Below, in pieces: positions 8,663 to 18,206 of a DNA stretch of 64,000 nucleotides. The first letter of the stretch is position 1. The number at the start of each line of letters is the position of its first letter. Both the position numbers and the translations under genes were made by a program. The notes beneath the pieces are model-generated. The model was not told the DNA's origin. It did not search any database and saw only the letters and a program-made list of their open reading frames with translations. This DNA comes from Marinobacter koreensis (GTDB taxonomy: Bacteria > Pseudomonadota > Gammaproteobacteria > Pseudomonadales > Oleiphilaceae): positions 62,001-126,000 of the forward strand of contig NZ_JAKZAJ010000002.1 of NCBI RefSeq assembly GCF_023156285.1. The letters are read 5' to 3'.

Positions 8663-9654
8663 TCCCGGGCACCCCGGAAAAACAGGTGCGCCGGCAGCGG
8701 TTCCCCGGTGCCGTCACCGGTGAGCCCTATCAGCGTTTGCAGATCGGCGATACGACGGTCCGTCAGCGGCCCCGGCGTTCCGGCGATGAAACCGTCGTGC
8801 AGGGCCTGGAACACCGCCTGGGATGAAGCCCGCATCAGGGGGCGTAGCCGTTGCCATTGGTCGGGGTTGGCCGCCAGCTGGGCACGGGCCAGTCGGATGG
8901 AACGGGCAAAGTTCGCCACCAGCTGGGTGTGCTTACTGGCCCAGCCTTCAGGAAACACATAACCCAGTACCGGCAGGTCCGGATCCAGGTGGAAGGTTTC
9001 AAGCAGGTCGGACATCCTGAAAGCCGTGCGCCAACCCCCCTGTCCCCGCAACCTGGCGGCAAAATGCCAGTAGGTCACAATAGCGTCCACCTGGCCGCGT
9101 TTGAGTGCCTGATTGAGAAGCGGTGGCGAACCATACTGCACCTGATCGCGGCCTCCCAGCTTGACCCCCTGGCGCTCGGCAACGGCTTTCAGCAAAATCC
9201 AGCCTTTGCTGTCCGGGCCCCCGGCGACGCCGATGCGACGGCCTGAGAGATCGGCCACGCCGTGGATATCGGAGTTCTCCGGCACCACCACATCGCCGAT
9301 TTGAGAGGAAAACGGAACGTAGAAGTAGGATTGCCCGTCCCGGTATCTGTGTTGAACCCAGAGCAGGTCCGCTACCGCGCCGTCTACCGAACCACTGGCG
9401 ACGGCCAGCCGGGACGCTGACAGGTTGGCAAGGGGATGAACCACCAACCGGTAGCCATTGGCCCTGTCCAGCCCGCGATGCTGAACCTGATCCAGCTCCC
9501 AGTGTGCTGTACCGAACTGCAGAACACTGAGTGACAGTTCGGGTAGCGGCCCGTCACTCGCCAGGGCCGGACTGGTGTTCGCAAACAGGAGCAGCGCCAG
9601 AGCCAGCGGCAACCGGATAACTGCCAGGAATGTGTTCGATTTTGTGGTTGTCAT
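8659..9654 (-). CDS. NitT/TauT-type ABC transporter substrate-binding protein
   Basis: A 331-residue secreted protein. The signal peptide runs from MTTTKSNTF to about residue 36 (SPALA-SD). The body has the SsuA/TauA-like layout, with FGTAHWELDQVQHRGLD near the N-terminus, a GRRIGVAGG segment and a VDAIVTYWHFAARL segment. I took the ATG at 9654 because the signal peptide begins there; upstream in-frame sequence is not protein-like. It is divergent from the response regulator gene at 9819, with a 164-base shared upstream region. The ligand is unknown. Confidence 0.8.
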   Translation of the reverse strand: MTTTKSNTFLAVIRLPLALALLLFANTSPALASDGPLPELSLSVLQFGTAHWELDQVQHRGLDRANGYRLVVHPLANLSASRLAVASGSVDGAVADLLWVQHRYRDGQSYFYVPFSSQIGDVVVPENSDIHGVADLSGRRIGVAGGPDSKGWILLKAVAERQGVKLGGRDQVQYGSPPLLNQALKRGQVDAIVTYWHFAARLRGQGGWRTAFRMSDLLETFHLDPDLPVLGYVFPEGWASKHTQLVANFARSIRLARAQLAANPDQWQRLRPLMRASSQAVFQALHDGFIAGTPGPLTDRRIADLQTLIGLTGDGTGEPLPAHLFFRGARE

Positions 9655-9818
9655 AAACCCACGATACGAACCCTGAGGGACGTCCAGAATAGTACTTTGG
9701 TGCCTGTTTTTTGGTGCGATGGTCGCATTCAACCGACGGCGGATCTGGCGTGTAATGGTGCAATGACAACAATAAAACAGCGGGGCGGCCCCGATCGCCC
9801 CTGAGAAAGGAGGACGCC

Positions 9819-10592
9819 ATGCTGAACGAGCTTGATGCCGCACTTTCACCGGAAAACCGCTATCATGATTCCGGACCCACTCCCGATTCCGATAACAAAC
9901 AGGCCGAACCATCCATGGAGCCCGCTTACAAGATTCTGATCGCCGACGACCACCCACTGTTTCGTGAGGCAATCAGCAGCGTGATCTCATCGGGATTCGA
10001 AGGCAGCGAAATCCTGGAAACGGACGATCTCGACAGCGCACTGGACATTACCCGCGCCAACGATGACCTTGACCTGATCCTTCTCGACCTGAACATGCCC
10101 GGCATGCATGGTCTCAACGGCCTGATCACGCTTCGCAACGAGGCACCCACCATCCCGGTGGTCATCGTCTCCGCGGAGGAGGACAAACAGGTGGTGCTCC
10201 AGGCGATCACCTACGGAGCAGTCGGCTTTATCACCAAATCGTCGCCCAGGGCGCAAATGACCGAGGCCATCCAGCAGATTCTCAATGGCAACGTCTACCT
10301 GCCGTCGGACATTATCCGGACCGGCAAGGAAGGCAGCACCCGGCGCAGTCGACAGGACGACAATCCGATTTCCCCGGAACTTCTGAATTCGCTGACCCGC
10401 CGGCAGCTGCTGGTGCTTGAACGGATGTCGAAGGGAGAGTCCAACAAGCAGATCGCCTACAACCTGAATATTGCCGAAACCACCGTCAAGGCCCACGTTT
10501 CGGCCATTCTTCGCAAGCTGGGGGTCCACAACCGGGTTCAGGCCATCCTCTCCGCCAGCGACGTGGACTTCAGCCAATACCTCAAGCGCTGA
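9819..10592 (+). CDS. agmR: NarL/LuxR-family response regulator, AgmR/ErbR type
   Basis: A 257-residue two-component regulator. The receiver domain (about 37-155) carries the Asp pair in LIADDHP, the phosphoacceptor Asp90 in LLDLNMPG and the conserved Lys in ITKSSPRA. The C-terminal helix-turn-helix (about 190-250) contains [20 protein letters not shown]. It matches the AgmR/ErbR regulators of PQQ-dependent alcohol oxidation in Pseudomonas closely in my memory of that family. An unusual 32-residue N-terminal extension precedes [13 protein letters not shown] keep the long start because AAAGGAGG lies 5 bases upstream of 9819, while the inner ATG at 9915 has no good site. It probably controls the ped/exa genes in this region. 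Confidence 0.88.
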   Translation: MLNELDAALSPENRYHDSGPTPDSDNKQAEPSMEPAYKILIADDHPLFREAISSVISSGFEGSEILETDDLDSALDITRANDDLDLILLDLNMPGMHGLNGLITLRNEAPTIPVVIVSAEEDKQVVLQAITYGAVGFITKSSPRAQMTEAIQQILNGNVYLPSDIIRTGKEGSTRRSRQDDNPISPELLNSLTRRQLLVLERMSKGESNKQIAYNLNIAETTVKAHVSAILRKLGVHNRVQAILSASDVDFSQYLKR

Positions 10593-10594
10593 TC

Positions 10595-12826
10595 TCAGGA
10601 TCGCTGTTTGAGAACCAGATGGGTGAGCACACTGCGCAGCTTGAGGGGCTTCACCGGTTTATTCATCAGAAGGTAGCCCAGCGTCCGGATGTGCTGCTTC
10701 AGCTCGTTGGTGTAGTTGGCCGTGATCATCAGCACCGGCGCTGCTGTCGCGCGTCGACGGTTGATCTCGGCAACCACATCCACGCCGTTGACGTCATTGT
10801 CCAGGTGGTAATCCGCCAGAATCAGATCAACCGGCTGACCGGCGGTGTCCAGCTGCCGCTCAAGATCTGCCAGGGAGACGGCCACCGTCACCTCACATCC
10901 CCAGCCTTCCAGAAGCGTTTTCATACCCTCGCAAATGGCCCGGTCGTTATCGATCACCCAGACCCTCGCGCCACCGAGTCCCTCATCCAGCAAAGGGATA
11001 GTGGCGCTGCCGGCAGGAAGCACTTTGGGTCGGAGTCTGCCCATGGGCACCCGCACGCTGAACACCGATCCCTTGCCCTCCTCGGATGACACGATTACCT
11101 CATGGCCAAGCATGCCGGAAATCTTGTCGACGATCGCCAGACCAAGGCCGAGCCCCTTGTCCATCCGGCATCCTTCCGAATGGATACGTTTGAATTCCTG
11201 GAAGATCTCTGAGAGCTTGTCCGTCGGGATGCCCGGCCCTGTATCCCAGACCTGCAGGAGGACATGCCCGGCCTGCCGACGGCAACCCAACAGGATTCTT
11301 CCCGACGGGGTGTAGCGGATGGCGTTGGTCAGGAAGTTGCGCAGGATGCGGGCAAGCAACTGGGAATCCGACTCTACCACGGCGGAGCACGGGACGAACG
11401 AGAGCGTCAGTCCCTCGGCCAGCGCAACCTGACGGAATTCCCGGGCAATGTTGTTCAGCAGGTCCCGGAGATCAAACGCGGTTACATCCGGCTTGATCAC
11501 ACCGGCATCCAGTTTCGAGATATCCACCAGCGTGCCCAGCAGATTCTCGACGTCGTCCAGGGAGGTACTGACGGAACGGACCAGCCCTTCGGCCTTCGGA
11601 CCAAAGCTCTGCTCGAGCAGTGCGCTGGTAAAAAGCCTTGCGGCGTTCAACGGCTGCAGAAGATCGTGACTGACGGCCGCCAGGAACTTGGTCTTGGACA
11701 GGTTGGCTCGCTCGGCATCCAGCTTGGCATCCCTGAGACGCGCCTCAACGGCGGCCCGTTCGGTGATTTCCTGGCGAAGCTGATTGTTCAGCCCGGTCAA
11801 TGCCGCGGTACGCTCCTTGACCCGGCGTTCCAGGTTATCGTAGGCCTGCTCCAGCGCCAGGGCGGTTTTACGGCGGTCGGTAATGTCCCGGATCAACACG
11901 AAAAAGCCAATGATGCTGCCGAATTCGTCGAAATTGGGCACGTAGGACCGGAGCATGTAACGTTGCTCGCCCTGCTCGCCGGTCTCCTCCAGTTCGAAGG
12001 TGACGTTGTGGCCTTCCATCACTTCCAGGATCTGCGGCAGCAGCCGGTGGTAGAAGTCCGGGGCATGGATCTGGTCCAGACGCTTGCCGAGCGGGGGCTC
12101 GCCGCCCCGGGCATACCAGGCCTCGTAGACCTTGTTGCAGAACTGCACCGTCATGTCGGCCCCGACGTACGCGATCAGCGCCGGCACATGGTCGGTCACC
12201 ACCCGGATCCAGCGCTCACTTTCCTCCAGCGCCTTGATGCGACGGGCCATTTCGCTGTTTTTGACGTCGGTGATGTCCGTATAAAGAACGACCAGCCCCC
12301 CTTCCCGGGTGGGTCTTTCGGTCATCTGGACCCAACGATCGTTGGACAGCAGAAACACCGCTCCCTCGGCATCCTCACGTCCGTATTCCTCCCGGACGAG
12401 ACCGGAACGGGTAGCAAGCCGCTTGACCTCATCAATGGTCGTGCCGGACTCGGGTGCGGGCACTCCGGCGTGCCGCCAGTAGCTGCGGAACCGACTGTTG
12501 CTCTGAATCAGCCGACGCTCATCATCAAACAGGACAAACCCGTCCGCGATGCTCTCGATGGCATCAATAAGCCGTTGCCGGGTGGTTTCGGCCTCCTCGC
12601 GGGCACGGTTGAGGGCATCAGTGCGCTCACGTACCTGTTCGGCAAGAATGACGGAATGCTCGAAAGCGGCGTAGGGTTCCGGTTTGTGGGAGGTGCCCGA
12701 CTCCACCCGAACAATCAGCGCATCCCGGATCCGACGCAGCCGCAGATTCTCCGCTTCCAGTTCGGCAATGCGGCGGTCCTTTTCGGCCTGATCGGTAACG
12801 GTGTCAGACGAAGTTCGTGCTGGCAT
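10595..12826 (-). CDS. nahK: PAS-domain hybrid sensor histidine kinase, NahK/ErcS' type
   Basis: A 743-residue cytoplasmic hybrid kinase. An N-terminal coiled coil is followed by two PAS-like domains (the second ending near FFVLIRDITDRR), a second coiled coil, and a HisKA domain with SHDLLQPLN as the phosphorylation site. Next come a HATPase domain (N box FLTNAIRYTPSG, G boxes DTGPGIP and GLGLGLAI) and a C-terminal receiver with Asp in ILADYHLDND. The architecture and H-box suit NahK, which works with NosP in Pseudomonas aeruginosa. It overlaps the upstream nosP-like gene by 23 bases, supporting a shared complex. A TTG at 12838 is an alternative start. Its 3' end is two bases from the convergent agmR. 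Confidence 0.85.
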   Translation of the reverse strand: MPARTSSDTVTDQAEKDRRIAELEAENLRLRRIRDALIVRVESGTSHKPEPYAAFEHSVILAEQVRERTDALNRAREEAETTRQRLIDAIESIADGFVLFDDERRLIQSNSRFRSYWRHAGVPAPESGTTIDEVKRLATRSGLVREEYGREDAEGAVFLLSNDRWVQMTERPTREGGLVVLYTDITDVKNSEMARRIKALEESERWIRVVTDHVPALIAYVGADMTVQFCNKVYEAWYARGGEPPLGKRLDQIHAPDFYHRLLPQILEVMEGHNVTFELEETGEQGEQRYMLRSYVPNFDEFGSIIGFFVLIRDITDRRKTALALEQAYDNLERRVKERTAALTGLNNQLRQEITERAAVEARLRDAKLDAERANLSKTKFLAAVSHDLLQPLNAARLFTSALLEQSFGPKAEGLVRSVSTSLDDVENLLGTLVDISKLDAGVIKPDVTAFDLRDLLNNIAREFRQVALAEGLTLSFVPCSAVVESDSQLLARILRNFLTNAIRYTPSGRILLGCRRQAGHVLLQVWDTGPGIPTDKLSEIFQEFKRIHSEGCRMDKGLGLGLAIVDKISGMLGHEVIVSSEEGKGSVFSVRVPMGRLRPKVLPAGSATIPLLDEGLGGARVWVIDNDRAICEGMKTLLEGWGCEVTVAVSLADLERQLDTAGQPVDLILADYHLDNDVNGVDVVAEINRRRATAAPVLMITANYTNELKQHIRTLGYLLMNKPVKPLKLRSVLTHLVLKQRS

Positions 12827-14084
12827 CAGGTTGGCCAATCACCACCCCCGTAAACGTCTGGTTGATGTGCATGCCGTCAAACTGCTCGCCATAAGTGTTG
12901 AATCCGATCACCCGATGATGACGGAGAAACTCGGAAACCCCCTCGACCTCTCCAGTGAGTTCGGCTTCAAGACGGCGCAGGAAGCAGTCGCAGCCAATGG
13001 TGATCAGGGGAGGACCAACCGACTGTTCGGCCTTTTCAATTTGCGCACGAACACTGTCGAGCAGCCCCTCGGGTTCCATGGACGTCATGACAATCCCCGT
13101 CTCAACGGCGCAATAGAAGGTCAGGCTGCCGTCCGGATTGACCCGCTGGATCGACCGGACAAAGTAGTGTCCACCTATCTTCACGCCCAGGGGACGAAGG
13201 GCAAAGGTCTTGCGATCCAGTGTGTCCACCGGTACACCGACGGCCCGGGCGTAGGCCTCTGCCGCGGGCTCGGCGTTGAGTTCATACACCGTTCGGCTCG
13301 AGGGGCAGGCGTCGGTGACAACCAGTTTTTCCTGACGCTCCACCATGTGATGGGTCGAAAAGACCCGGAAATCCAGGGGCGTATTTACCAGCATGACCGT
13401 CGCCGCACCGGTATGGAACTCGCCGTCAAAAAATACGTGGGTGTTGGCCAGACGCTCATCGTCGCCGGCGGAGCCACCAAACTGGGGGATGGTTCCCAGT
13501 GCGGAATTCAGGGTAGCCAGCACCAGTTCCTCCCGGCTGGACAGGCCATCGAGCAGGGTAATGGCAAAGGTATTGCCTTTGACCGGCGCCAGGCCGGCGT
13601 CCCGGCAGGTATTGAGGAGCCCGTCGATGACGTCCTGGGCATCCTGAAGCGTGAAGCTGTCCAGCGCCTGGATCAGCGCACAATCGATGGCGAAGTAGCG
13701 GCGGTCGAATCCGATGGCGGTAATGCATCCACGGCCATACCCTTCAGGGGTAATTTCACCCGCCGAGGTACAACCACAGACGCGAACGCCGTTGAAAGCC
13801 TGTTGAAGCGCCGGGCCCAGACGCTGAAGATCGAACTCCGCCGAACAGAAAAACAGCACACAGCCGAGATTGTCATGCGAGAGCTCGTTGGCAAGGTGCG
13901 TCGCAGCAAGCGCTGCCTCTCTGGCACCGGAACTTGCCACGCGAATGGCTGGAAGGGTTGTTACTGGCCTCATGCTTCCAGGCTCCAAAACCCTGGGAAT
14001 TTCCGTTAATTCTACGGACTCCCCCGCGCCAGCCAATGCGACTTCCGTGCTTTTTATGGGCGCACCAAAATAATCATAAGCCAT
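12804..14084 (-). CDS. nosP: FIST-domain sensor protein, NosP-like
   Basis: A 426-residue protein with a FIST N-terminal domain (GCTSAGEITPEGYG, GGSAGDDERL) and a FIST C-terminal domain (GVKIGGHYFVRSI, IGCDCFLRRLE, GFNTYGEQFDG). In P. aeruginosa the FIST protein NosP (PA1975) binds heme and nitric oxide and inhibits the co-encoded kinase NahK (PA1976); here the same pair occurs with overlapping genes. The start at 14084 follows GGAGGA at 10 bases, which is better than any upstream in-frame codon. The assignment as an NO sensor is by family and partner; I cannot prove heme binding. Confidence 0.82.
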   Translation of the reverse strand: MAYDYFGAPIKSTEVALAGAGESVELTEIPRVLEPGSMRPVTTLPAIRVASSGAREAALAATHLANELSHDNLGCVLFFCSAEFDLQRLGPALQQAFNGVRVCGCTSAGEITPEGYGRGCITAIGFDRRYFAIDCALIQALDSFTLQDAQDVIDGLLNTCRDAGLAPVKGNTFAITLLDGLSSREELVLATLNSALGTIPQFGGSAGDDERLANTHVFFDGEFHTGAATVMLVNTPLDFRVFSTHHMVERQEKLVVTDACPSSRTVYELNAEPAAEAYARAVGVPVDTLDRKTFALRPLGVKIGGHYFVRSIQRVNPDGSLTFYCAVETGIVMTSMEPEGLLDSVRAQIEKAEQSVGPPLITIGCDCFLRRLEAELTGEVEGVSEFLRHHRVIGFNTYGEQFDGMHINQTFTGVVIGQPDASTNFV

Positions 14085-14123
14085 TGATTTTAAATCCTCC
14101 TGAATCAATGCCCGATGGCGCCA

Positions 14124-14147
14124 CCGGTTTCCTTCCCGGGAAACCGG
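14124..14147. terminator. Hairpin between the porin and nosP-like genes
   Basis: A perfect 9-bp stem (CCGGTTTCC with GGAAACCGG) has a 6-base loop and no T run on either side. It lies downstream of the porin stop and upstream of the nosP start, so it is either a weak terminator for the porin transcript or a 5' leader structure of nosP. Confidence 0.4.
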
Positions 14148-14214
14148 CACTTTAGTGCTAGATCCGTCTCCCGGGAAAGCTCCCGGCGCCGTGCACCAAG
14201 AGCAATCGCCATGT

Positions 14215-15315
14215 TCAGAAGGTTACGATGGCACCGAGCGCCAGGGTGTCGGCGTCCACCGTTTTGGTATCAGTGGATTTGGTGGTCTGTTCGAACATGT
14301 TGTACTCGGCGACCACTTTGAAGTACTCATTAATGTCGTGGAAGAGCGCGACCGAGCTGTTCTCTGTCTGGAAATCACCCTGGTCCGAATCGGTCTCGCC
14401 GTAGGAAATCACGAAACGATTGGCACCCAGGGTATAGCCTCCCTGAACCAGATAGCCGTCGGCATCCTCCTCCGAGGCCAGTGCCTGATCCGTAATCAGC
14501 ACCGGCACATCGCCCTTCGAGGTGAATCCGGAAGCGGTCAGGGACAGTCCCGCCATGGCTGCACGAACGCCGTAGCCAAGACCCGTGGAATCGATCGAGG
14601 TGGTGGCATTTTCCGAGCTCTGGTAACGACCGTTCAGCCAGCCGGTCAGGGAGACACCGTTGAGATCGGCGCCGTAAGTGAGCTCGGCCTCAAACCGGGG
14701 CGCCGACTGTTCGGATTGCGCACCCGGAGTGGTGTTCGCCGGCTCCAGGATACCGGCCGCCACCTTGAGTCCCCCCAGGTCCGGTGACCGGTAGGTAATC
14801 TGTGCCGAGGGATTGGGATAGGGATAGCCGGCCCGGATATTGCCGAACGATACCCCGGTTGGGGCACCGGGCGAGCCAAAGCCCATCAGGATTTCATCCA
14901 GAAAGATGTTGGAGCGGGCGTAAAGTCCGAAATCCTTACCGATGAGGATCTGGCCAAAGCTGCCATCGACCGTTGCATACAACTGACGGACATCGATGGC
15001 CGTATCGGTGGGTGACTGCAGACTGTCGTTGATGGTGGACCAGAAGGAAGAACGCCCGCCGAGAGTCAGGTCACCGACCTCGCGACTGAAATTGAAACCA
15101 ATGGTGTTGGGCAGAAAGCCCATTTTGACATCGGAATTGCGAACGTCGCCGATCTTGTCATCCCGATTCACATAAAAGGCATTGAAATAACCGTCTACCG
15201 AGAAAGACGTCCCGTCCTGATTGTAGACCTCCACCGCTGCGCTGGCACCGGTGCTCAGCCCCATGGCCGTGCCGACGGCCAAAGCCAGTCCCGCTTTTTT
15301 CAGATGGTTGCGCAT
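14215..15315 (-). CDS. Gram-negative outer-membrane porin
   Basis: A 366-residue beta-barrel porin of the trimeric general porin type. A signal peptide ends near residue 26 (STGASA-AV). Alternating amphipathic strands follow, with typical porin motifs such as VDGYFNAFY, VGDLTLGGRSSFW and a C-terminal aromatic LALGAIVTF that matches the outer-membrane barrel insertion signal. It stands alone, between the nosP-like gene and the wax ester synthase. The substrate cannot be predicted. Confidence 0.88.
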   Translation of the reverse strand: MRNHLKKAGLALAVGTAMGLSTGASAAVEVYNQDGTSFSVDGYFNAFYVNRDDKIGDVRNSDVKMGFLPNTIGFNFSREVGDLTLGGRSSFWSTINDSLQSPTDTAIDVRQLYATVDGSFGQILIGKDFGLYARSNIFLDEILMGFGSPGAPTGVSFGNIRAGYPYPNPSAQITYRSPDLGGLKVAAGILEPANTTPGAQSEQSAPRFEAELTYGADLNGVSLTGWLNGRYQSSENATTSIDSTGLGYGVRAAMAGLSLTASGFTSKGDVPVLITDQALASEEDADGYLVQGGYTLGANRFVISYGETDSDQGDFQTENSSVALFHDINEYFKVVAEYNMFEQTTKSTDTKTVDADTLALGAIVTF

Positions 15316-15484
15316 AGCTCCCCCATGTTCTTGTTTGATGATCGGGTTCGGAGCAGGGGTCGTCCCAGGCTCCAGGCGCGTTGATCGCCCGGAATCATCT
15401 TCGACGAGGGAAGAAAGGTGTGAAATGCAACAAGGGAGCCGGTTTTGTGCTTATTTGGGAGGCAGTGGAAACGCCACTTTGGGA

Positions 15485-16894
15485 TTACGACCCCGCGGGA
15501 AACCGGTCCAGTTCCAGCAGGCAATCGTCAAGGAACGCCGACGGATCCGCCATCACCGACTCGTCGGCCACCACCCCGAACTGGACCTGGCCGGCGTAAC
15601 TGACGATGCTGACGCCCAGTCCGATACTTCCGGCCTGGGGTACCCAGAACATCTGTTCGGTAATGGGACAGCCGGCCAGGTAACGGGCCTCCCGGGTACC
15701 GGGAACGTTCGAGACCACGGCAGACGCTTTCCGGTAGAAGGTGTCTGCGACGGGATGGCGCAGGGGTTCCGGGATCAACGATGCACTGGCCGTCAGCCCC
15801 CAAGCCAGGCCCGGCTGCCAGCTCTTCTTGAGCCGCCGGGTTTCCTGTTTGATCCGGTACAGTCGCTCCAGCGGGCTTTCACCGTCTACCGGAAGCGGCA
15901 CGAACACCGTGCCAAAATAGTTGCCCAGTTCGCCAGGCTCGGGCACCAGCTCCTCCGGCAAGCGATGACGAATATCCACCGGCACGGCTGCGTGCAAGAC
16001 CGCCTCTTCCAGGTCTTCTGCGCCCAGGCCGAGCCTTGGGCGAACGGCGGCCGCGACGCAACCGAGCAGTACATCGTTGATTGTGACGTTGGTGGCGTTG
16101 GCAATGTTCCGGAACCGGTCGAGTGGCACTGGCTCCGACCAACGGCAATGCCGACGGCCAAGCAGGGGGCGCCTCAGGTCTGACGGGGAATCCTCCGGTT
16201 CAACCAGGAAATCGGTGACCTCATTCACCAGTTTCAGGCCCCGCTGCGCAAACTGCTCCAGCCACTGCCCGGCCTGCTCAACAGATGAGGAGGCCTGCGG
16301 AGCCGGATCCTCGTCGCCAGCCGGCGCGGTTTGGTCAACGGGCGTCGGAACCAGACGCTCCAGCCAGGATTGGGCCGCGCCAGTCCACCGGGCGAAGTCA
16401 CCGTTTTCTGGTGCGCCATAGATGGCCGGGGGCTGACGGGGGGATGGCGGGCACAGGCGGTCGAAAATCGACATCAGTGAAAGACCATCGGCATAGCAAT
16501 GGTGCATCCGGAGCAATACGGCGGCTCCGCCCTCCGCATTGGGTGCCAGCCAGAATTTCCACATCGGCCGGAACAGGGGCAGCGGCTGGTTCAGACGGGC
16601 CGAAACCCAGTCCTGGAGCTCGTCCCGGGTAAAACGATCGATCGCCACATCCAGATGGTGACGGACATCAAACCCGGGATCCCGCTCCCACCACCACCCC
16701 GGCATCCGCTCCACAGGGCGGTGAAGGAACCGCTCCCACGCCACCCAGTAATCCTTGAGGAAGGCCCGTAGCCGGGGCGCGGTGAGCCCTTCAACCCGGA
16801 GCATGACGGTAATGGTCATGGGGTTGTCCGGGCGTTCCAGGGCCAGCCAGGCCGAATCCGCAGGCAGCAGGAGATGCGATTGCTCTTGACTCAA
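15485..16894 (-). CDS. Wax ester synthase / diacylglycerol acyltransferase (WS/DGAT)
   Basis: A bifunctional acyltransferase joining acyl-CoA to fatty alcohols or diacylglycerol to make storage wax esters or triacylglycerol. The catalytic motif HHCYADG (131-137) fits HHxxxDG. The family motifs PLFRPMWKFWL, NVTINDVLLG and NVPGTREARYLAG are all present. With a TTG start at 16894 (preceded by GGGGAC) the protein has 469 residues, the usual length. The open frame continues upstream to 17179, but that part has no family resemblance. Marinobacter species are known wax ester producers with several such enzymes. Confidence 0.9.
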   Translation of the reverse strand: MSQEQSHLLLPADSAWLALERPDNPMTITVMLRVEGLTAPRLRAFLKDYWVAWERFLHRPVERMPGWWWERDPGFDVRHHLDVAIDRFTRDELQDWVSARLNQPLPLFRPMWKFWLAPNAEGGAAVLLRMHHCYADGLSLMSIFDRLCPPSPRQPPAIYGAPENGDFARWTGAAQSWLERLVPTPVDQTAPAGDEDPAPQASSSVEQAGQWLEQFAQRGLKLVNEVTDFLVEPEDSPSDLRRPLLGRRHCRWSEPVPLDRFRNIANATNVTINDVLLGCVAAAVRPRLGLGAEDLEEAVLHAAVPVDIRHRLPEELVPEPGELGNYFGTVFVPLPVDGESPLERLYRIKQETRRLKKSWQPGLAWGLTASASLIPEPLRHPVADTFYRKASAVVSNVPGTREARYLAGCPITEQMFWVPQAGSIGLGVSIVSYAGQVQFGVVADESVMADPSAFLDDCLLELDRFPAGS

Positions 16895-17214
16895 ACCTGT
16901 TAGTCCCCGGATCGATGGCGTGACGAAGGTACGTAAAAACCGAACTCCGCATTGTGCCAGACAACCCGAAACGGCTCCACATGACGACCAGCGCACCCTG
17001 TTACAAAAAATTACATGTGAGTAACTGTTCAGCCCTATACTGGTTATAAGCCTTGATGCGATGGTTATTAAAGACCATTTCGGTAGCCATTGGCTCCAGA
17101 TTCGCGAAAACATCGCATGGAGCGCCAATACACCGCTACCGCCATCGCGGTACAACAGGGTGACCAGCACGAACTTCAATAACAGACCAACGCGGTGCTG
17201 GGAGGAGAAGAGTC
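16895..17214. other. 320-base divergent upstream region of WS/DGAT and the alpha/beta hydrolase
   Basis: There is no convincing gene here. It contains the imperfect inverted repeat TTAC-N6-GTAA (17011-17024), set within GTTAC...GTAAC (17000-17025), in an AT-rich stretch. TATACT at 17036-17041 is a possible -10 box for the plus-strand gene, though its best -35 (TTACAT) is 19 bases away. The inverted repeat could be an operator acting on either gene. Confidence 0.4.
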
Positions 17215-18138
17215 ATGAAAGCGAGTCACGTTCGCAAATTGATCAAACCCATCGAAAACGCCTATTCGGAAATGTTTTCCGGACGGGTGTATCGCGTTGG
17301 TAAAGGCGCCGTCTCGGTTCGCAACCACAGCGGTGTTGCAGAACAGACCGTCGTGGGAGTACACGGGTTCCTGGAGAATCACTGTTACTTCACACAGGCC
17401 TACGAGGGCCCGACAACCGAGCTGATCCTGCTCACCTGCAGCAACTATCACATCCCGGTCAACGGCGTTACGCCCGAGACCCCCGACTGGGAAGTGCCGA
17501 TCAAACACCTGGAAGGTACCATCGAATACGATGCGTGCATCCTCAATCAGGCCCTGGCAAACCTGCCTACCACGCGTAATATCCGGATCCATGGCCACTC
17601 CCGCGGTGGCGCGGTAATCCTGGAGGCAGCGCGGCAGTGGCCGGAACTCTACGAAGACGTGGAAATCGTCTTTGAGGCGCCCGTGCTGCCACAGGGTCGC
17701 CTGCACGCTCTGGTCACCATGCTCCTGGAGCCGGTCAGCCATGGCATGTGGCCCTGGCTGATCCGTCTGATCAACAGTGCGCCCCAATCGGCCTATGGTC
17801 AGACCTTCTTCGGCAAGATGAATCCGCGGAAAAAGCAGCTGCTCAGCAAGCTGTTCTCGGCCACCAAGGATCACCTCACCATCGTCCGTAACATCGAGAA
17901 CATCATGGACTGGATGGCCCGGACGGACACCTCGGTTTACCAGAATGTTCGCCAGGGCACCTTCCTGATTCCGGCCGTGGACCGCATTCTCGACCGGTCC
18001 GCCATGCTGGCCAGTGCCCGGCAGAGCCCGACCACCATGCGAATCATCGAAACCGAGGCGCCAAGCCACTTCATCACCCTGGACAGCAAGGAATGGGTTC
18101 CCGGTTTTGAGACATTGCCCGCCGCTGCACAGGGATAA
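17215..18138 (+). CDS. Alpha/beta hydrolase, function unknown
   Basis: A 307-residue protein with an alpha/beta hydrolase core. The oxyanion-hole region is GVHGFLEN (about 48-55) and the nucleophile elbow is GHSRGG (Ser near residue 129). A late His is likely in APSHFITLDS. There is no signal peptide, so it is cytoplasmic. The start follows GGAGGAGAAG closely. Its position beside the wax ester synthase and before a PHA-system protein suggests a role in storage lipid or ester turnover, but this is inference from position only. Confidence 0.75.
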   Translation: MKASHVRKLIKPIENAYSEMFSGRVYRVGKGAVSVRNHSGVAEQTVVGVHGFLENHCYFTQAYEGPTTELILLTCSNYHIPVNGVTPETPDWEVPIKHLEGTIEYDACILNQALANLPTTRNIRIHGHSRGGAVILEAARQWPELYEDVEIVFEAPVLPQGRLHALVTMLLEPVSHGMWPWLIRLINSAPQSAYGQTFFGKMNPRKKQLLSKLFSATKDHLTIVRNIENIMDWMARTDTSVYQNVRQGTFLIPAVDRILDRSAMLASARQSPTTMRIIETEAPSHFITLDSKEWVPGFETLPAAAQG

Positions 18139-18206
18139 GGCTGCTGCATCCCGGTCCATGCTCCGCTAAACTTGCGTGCCCAACCCAAGGCTAAGCGGAG
18201 TGTTCC

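Noticed and set aside
9694..9715. Copy of the TACTACCAAG element before the NitT-type binding protein gene
   Set aside because: The sequence (AGTACTTTGGTG) shares only part of the word and has a different layout.
11264..12853. Long plus-strand open frame of 529 codons opposite the NahK-type kinase
   Set aside because: It is antisense to a kinase with all expected motifs; its translation is low in recognisable structure and it arises from GC-rich codon bias.
16895..17179. N-terminal extension of the wax ester synthase
   Set aside because: The upstream in-frame residues have no family resemblance and would make the protein about 95 residues too long.
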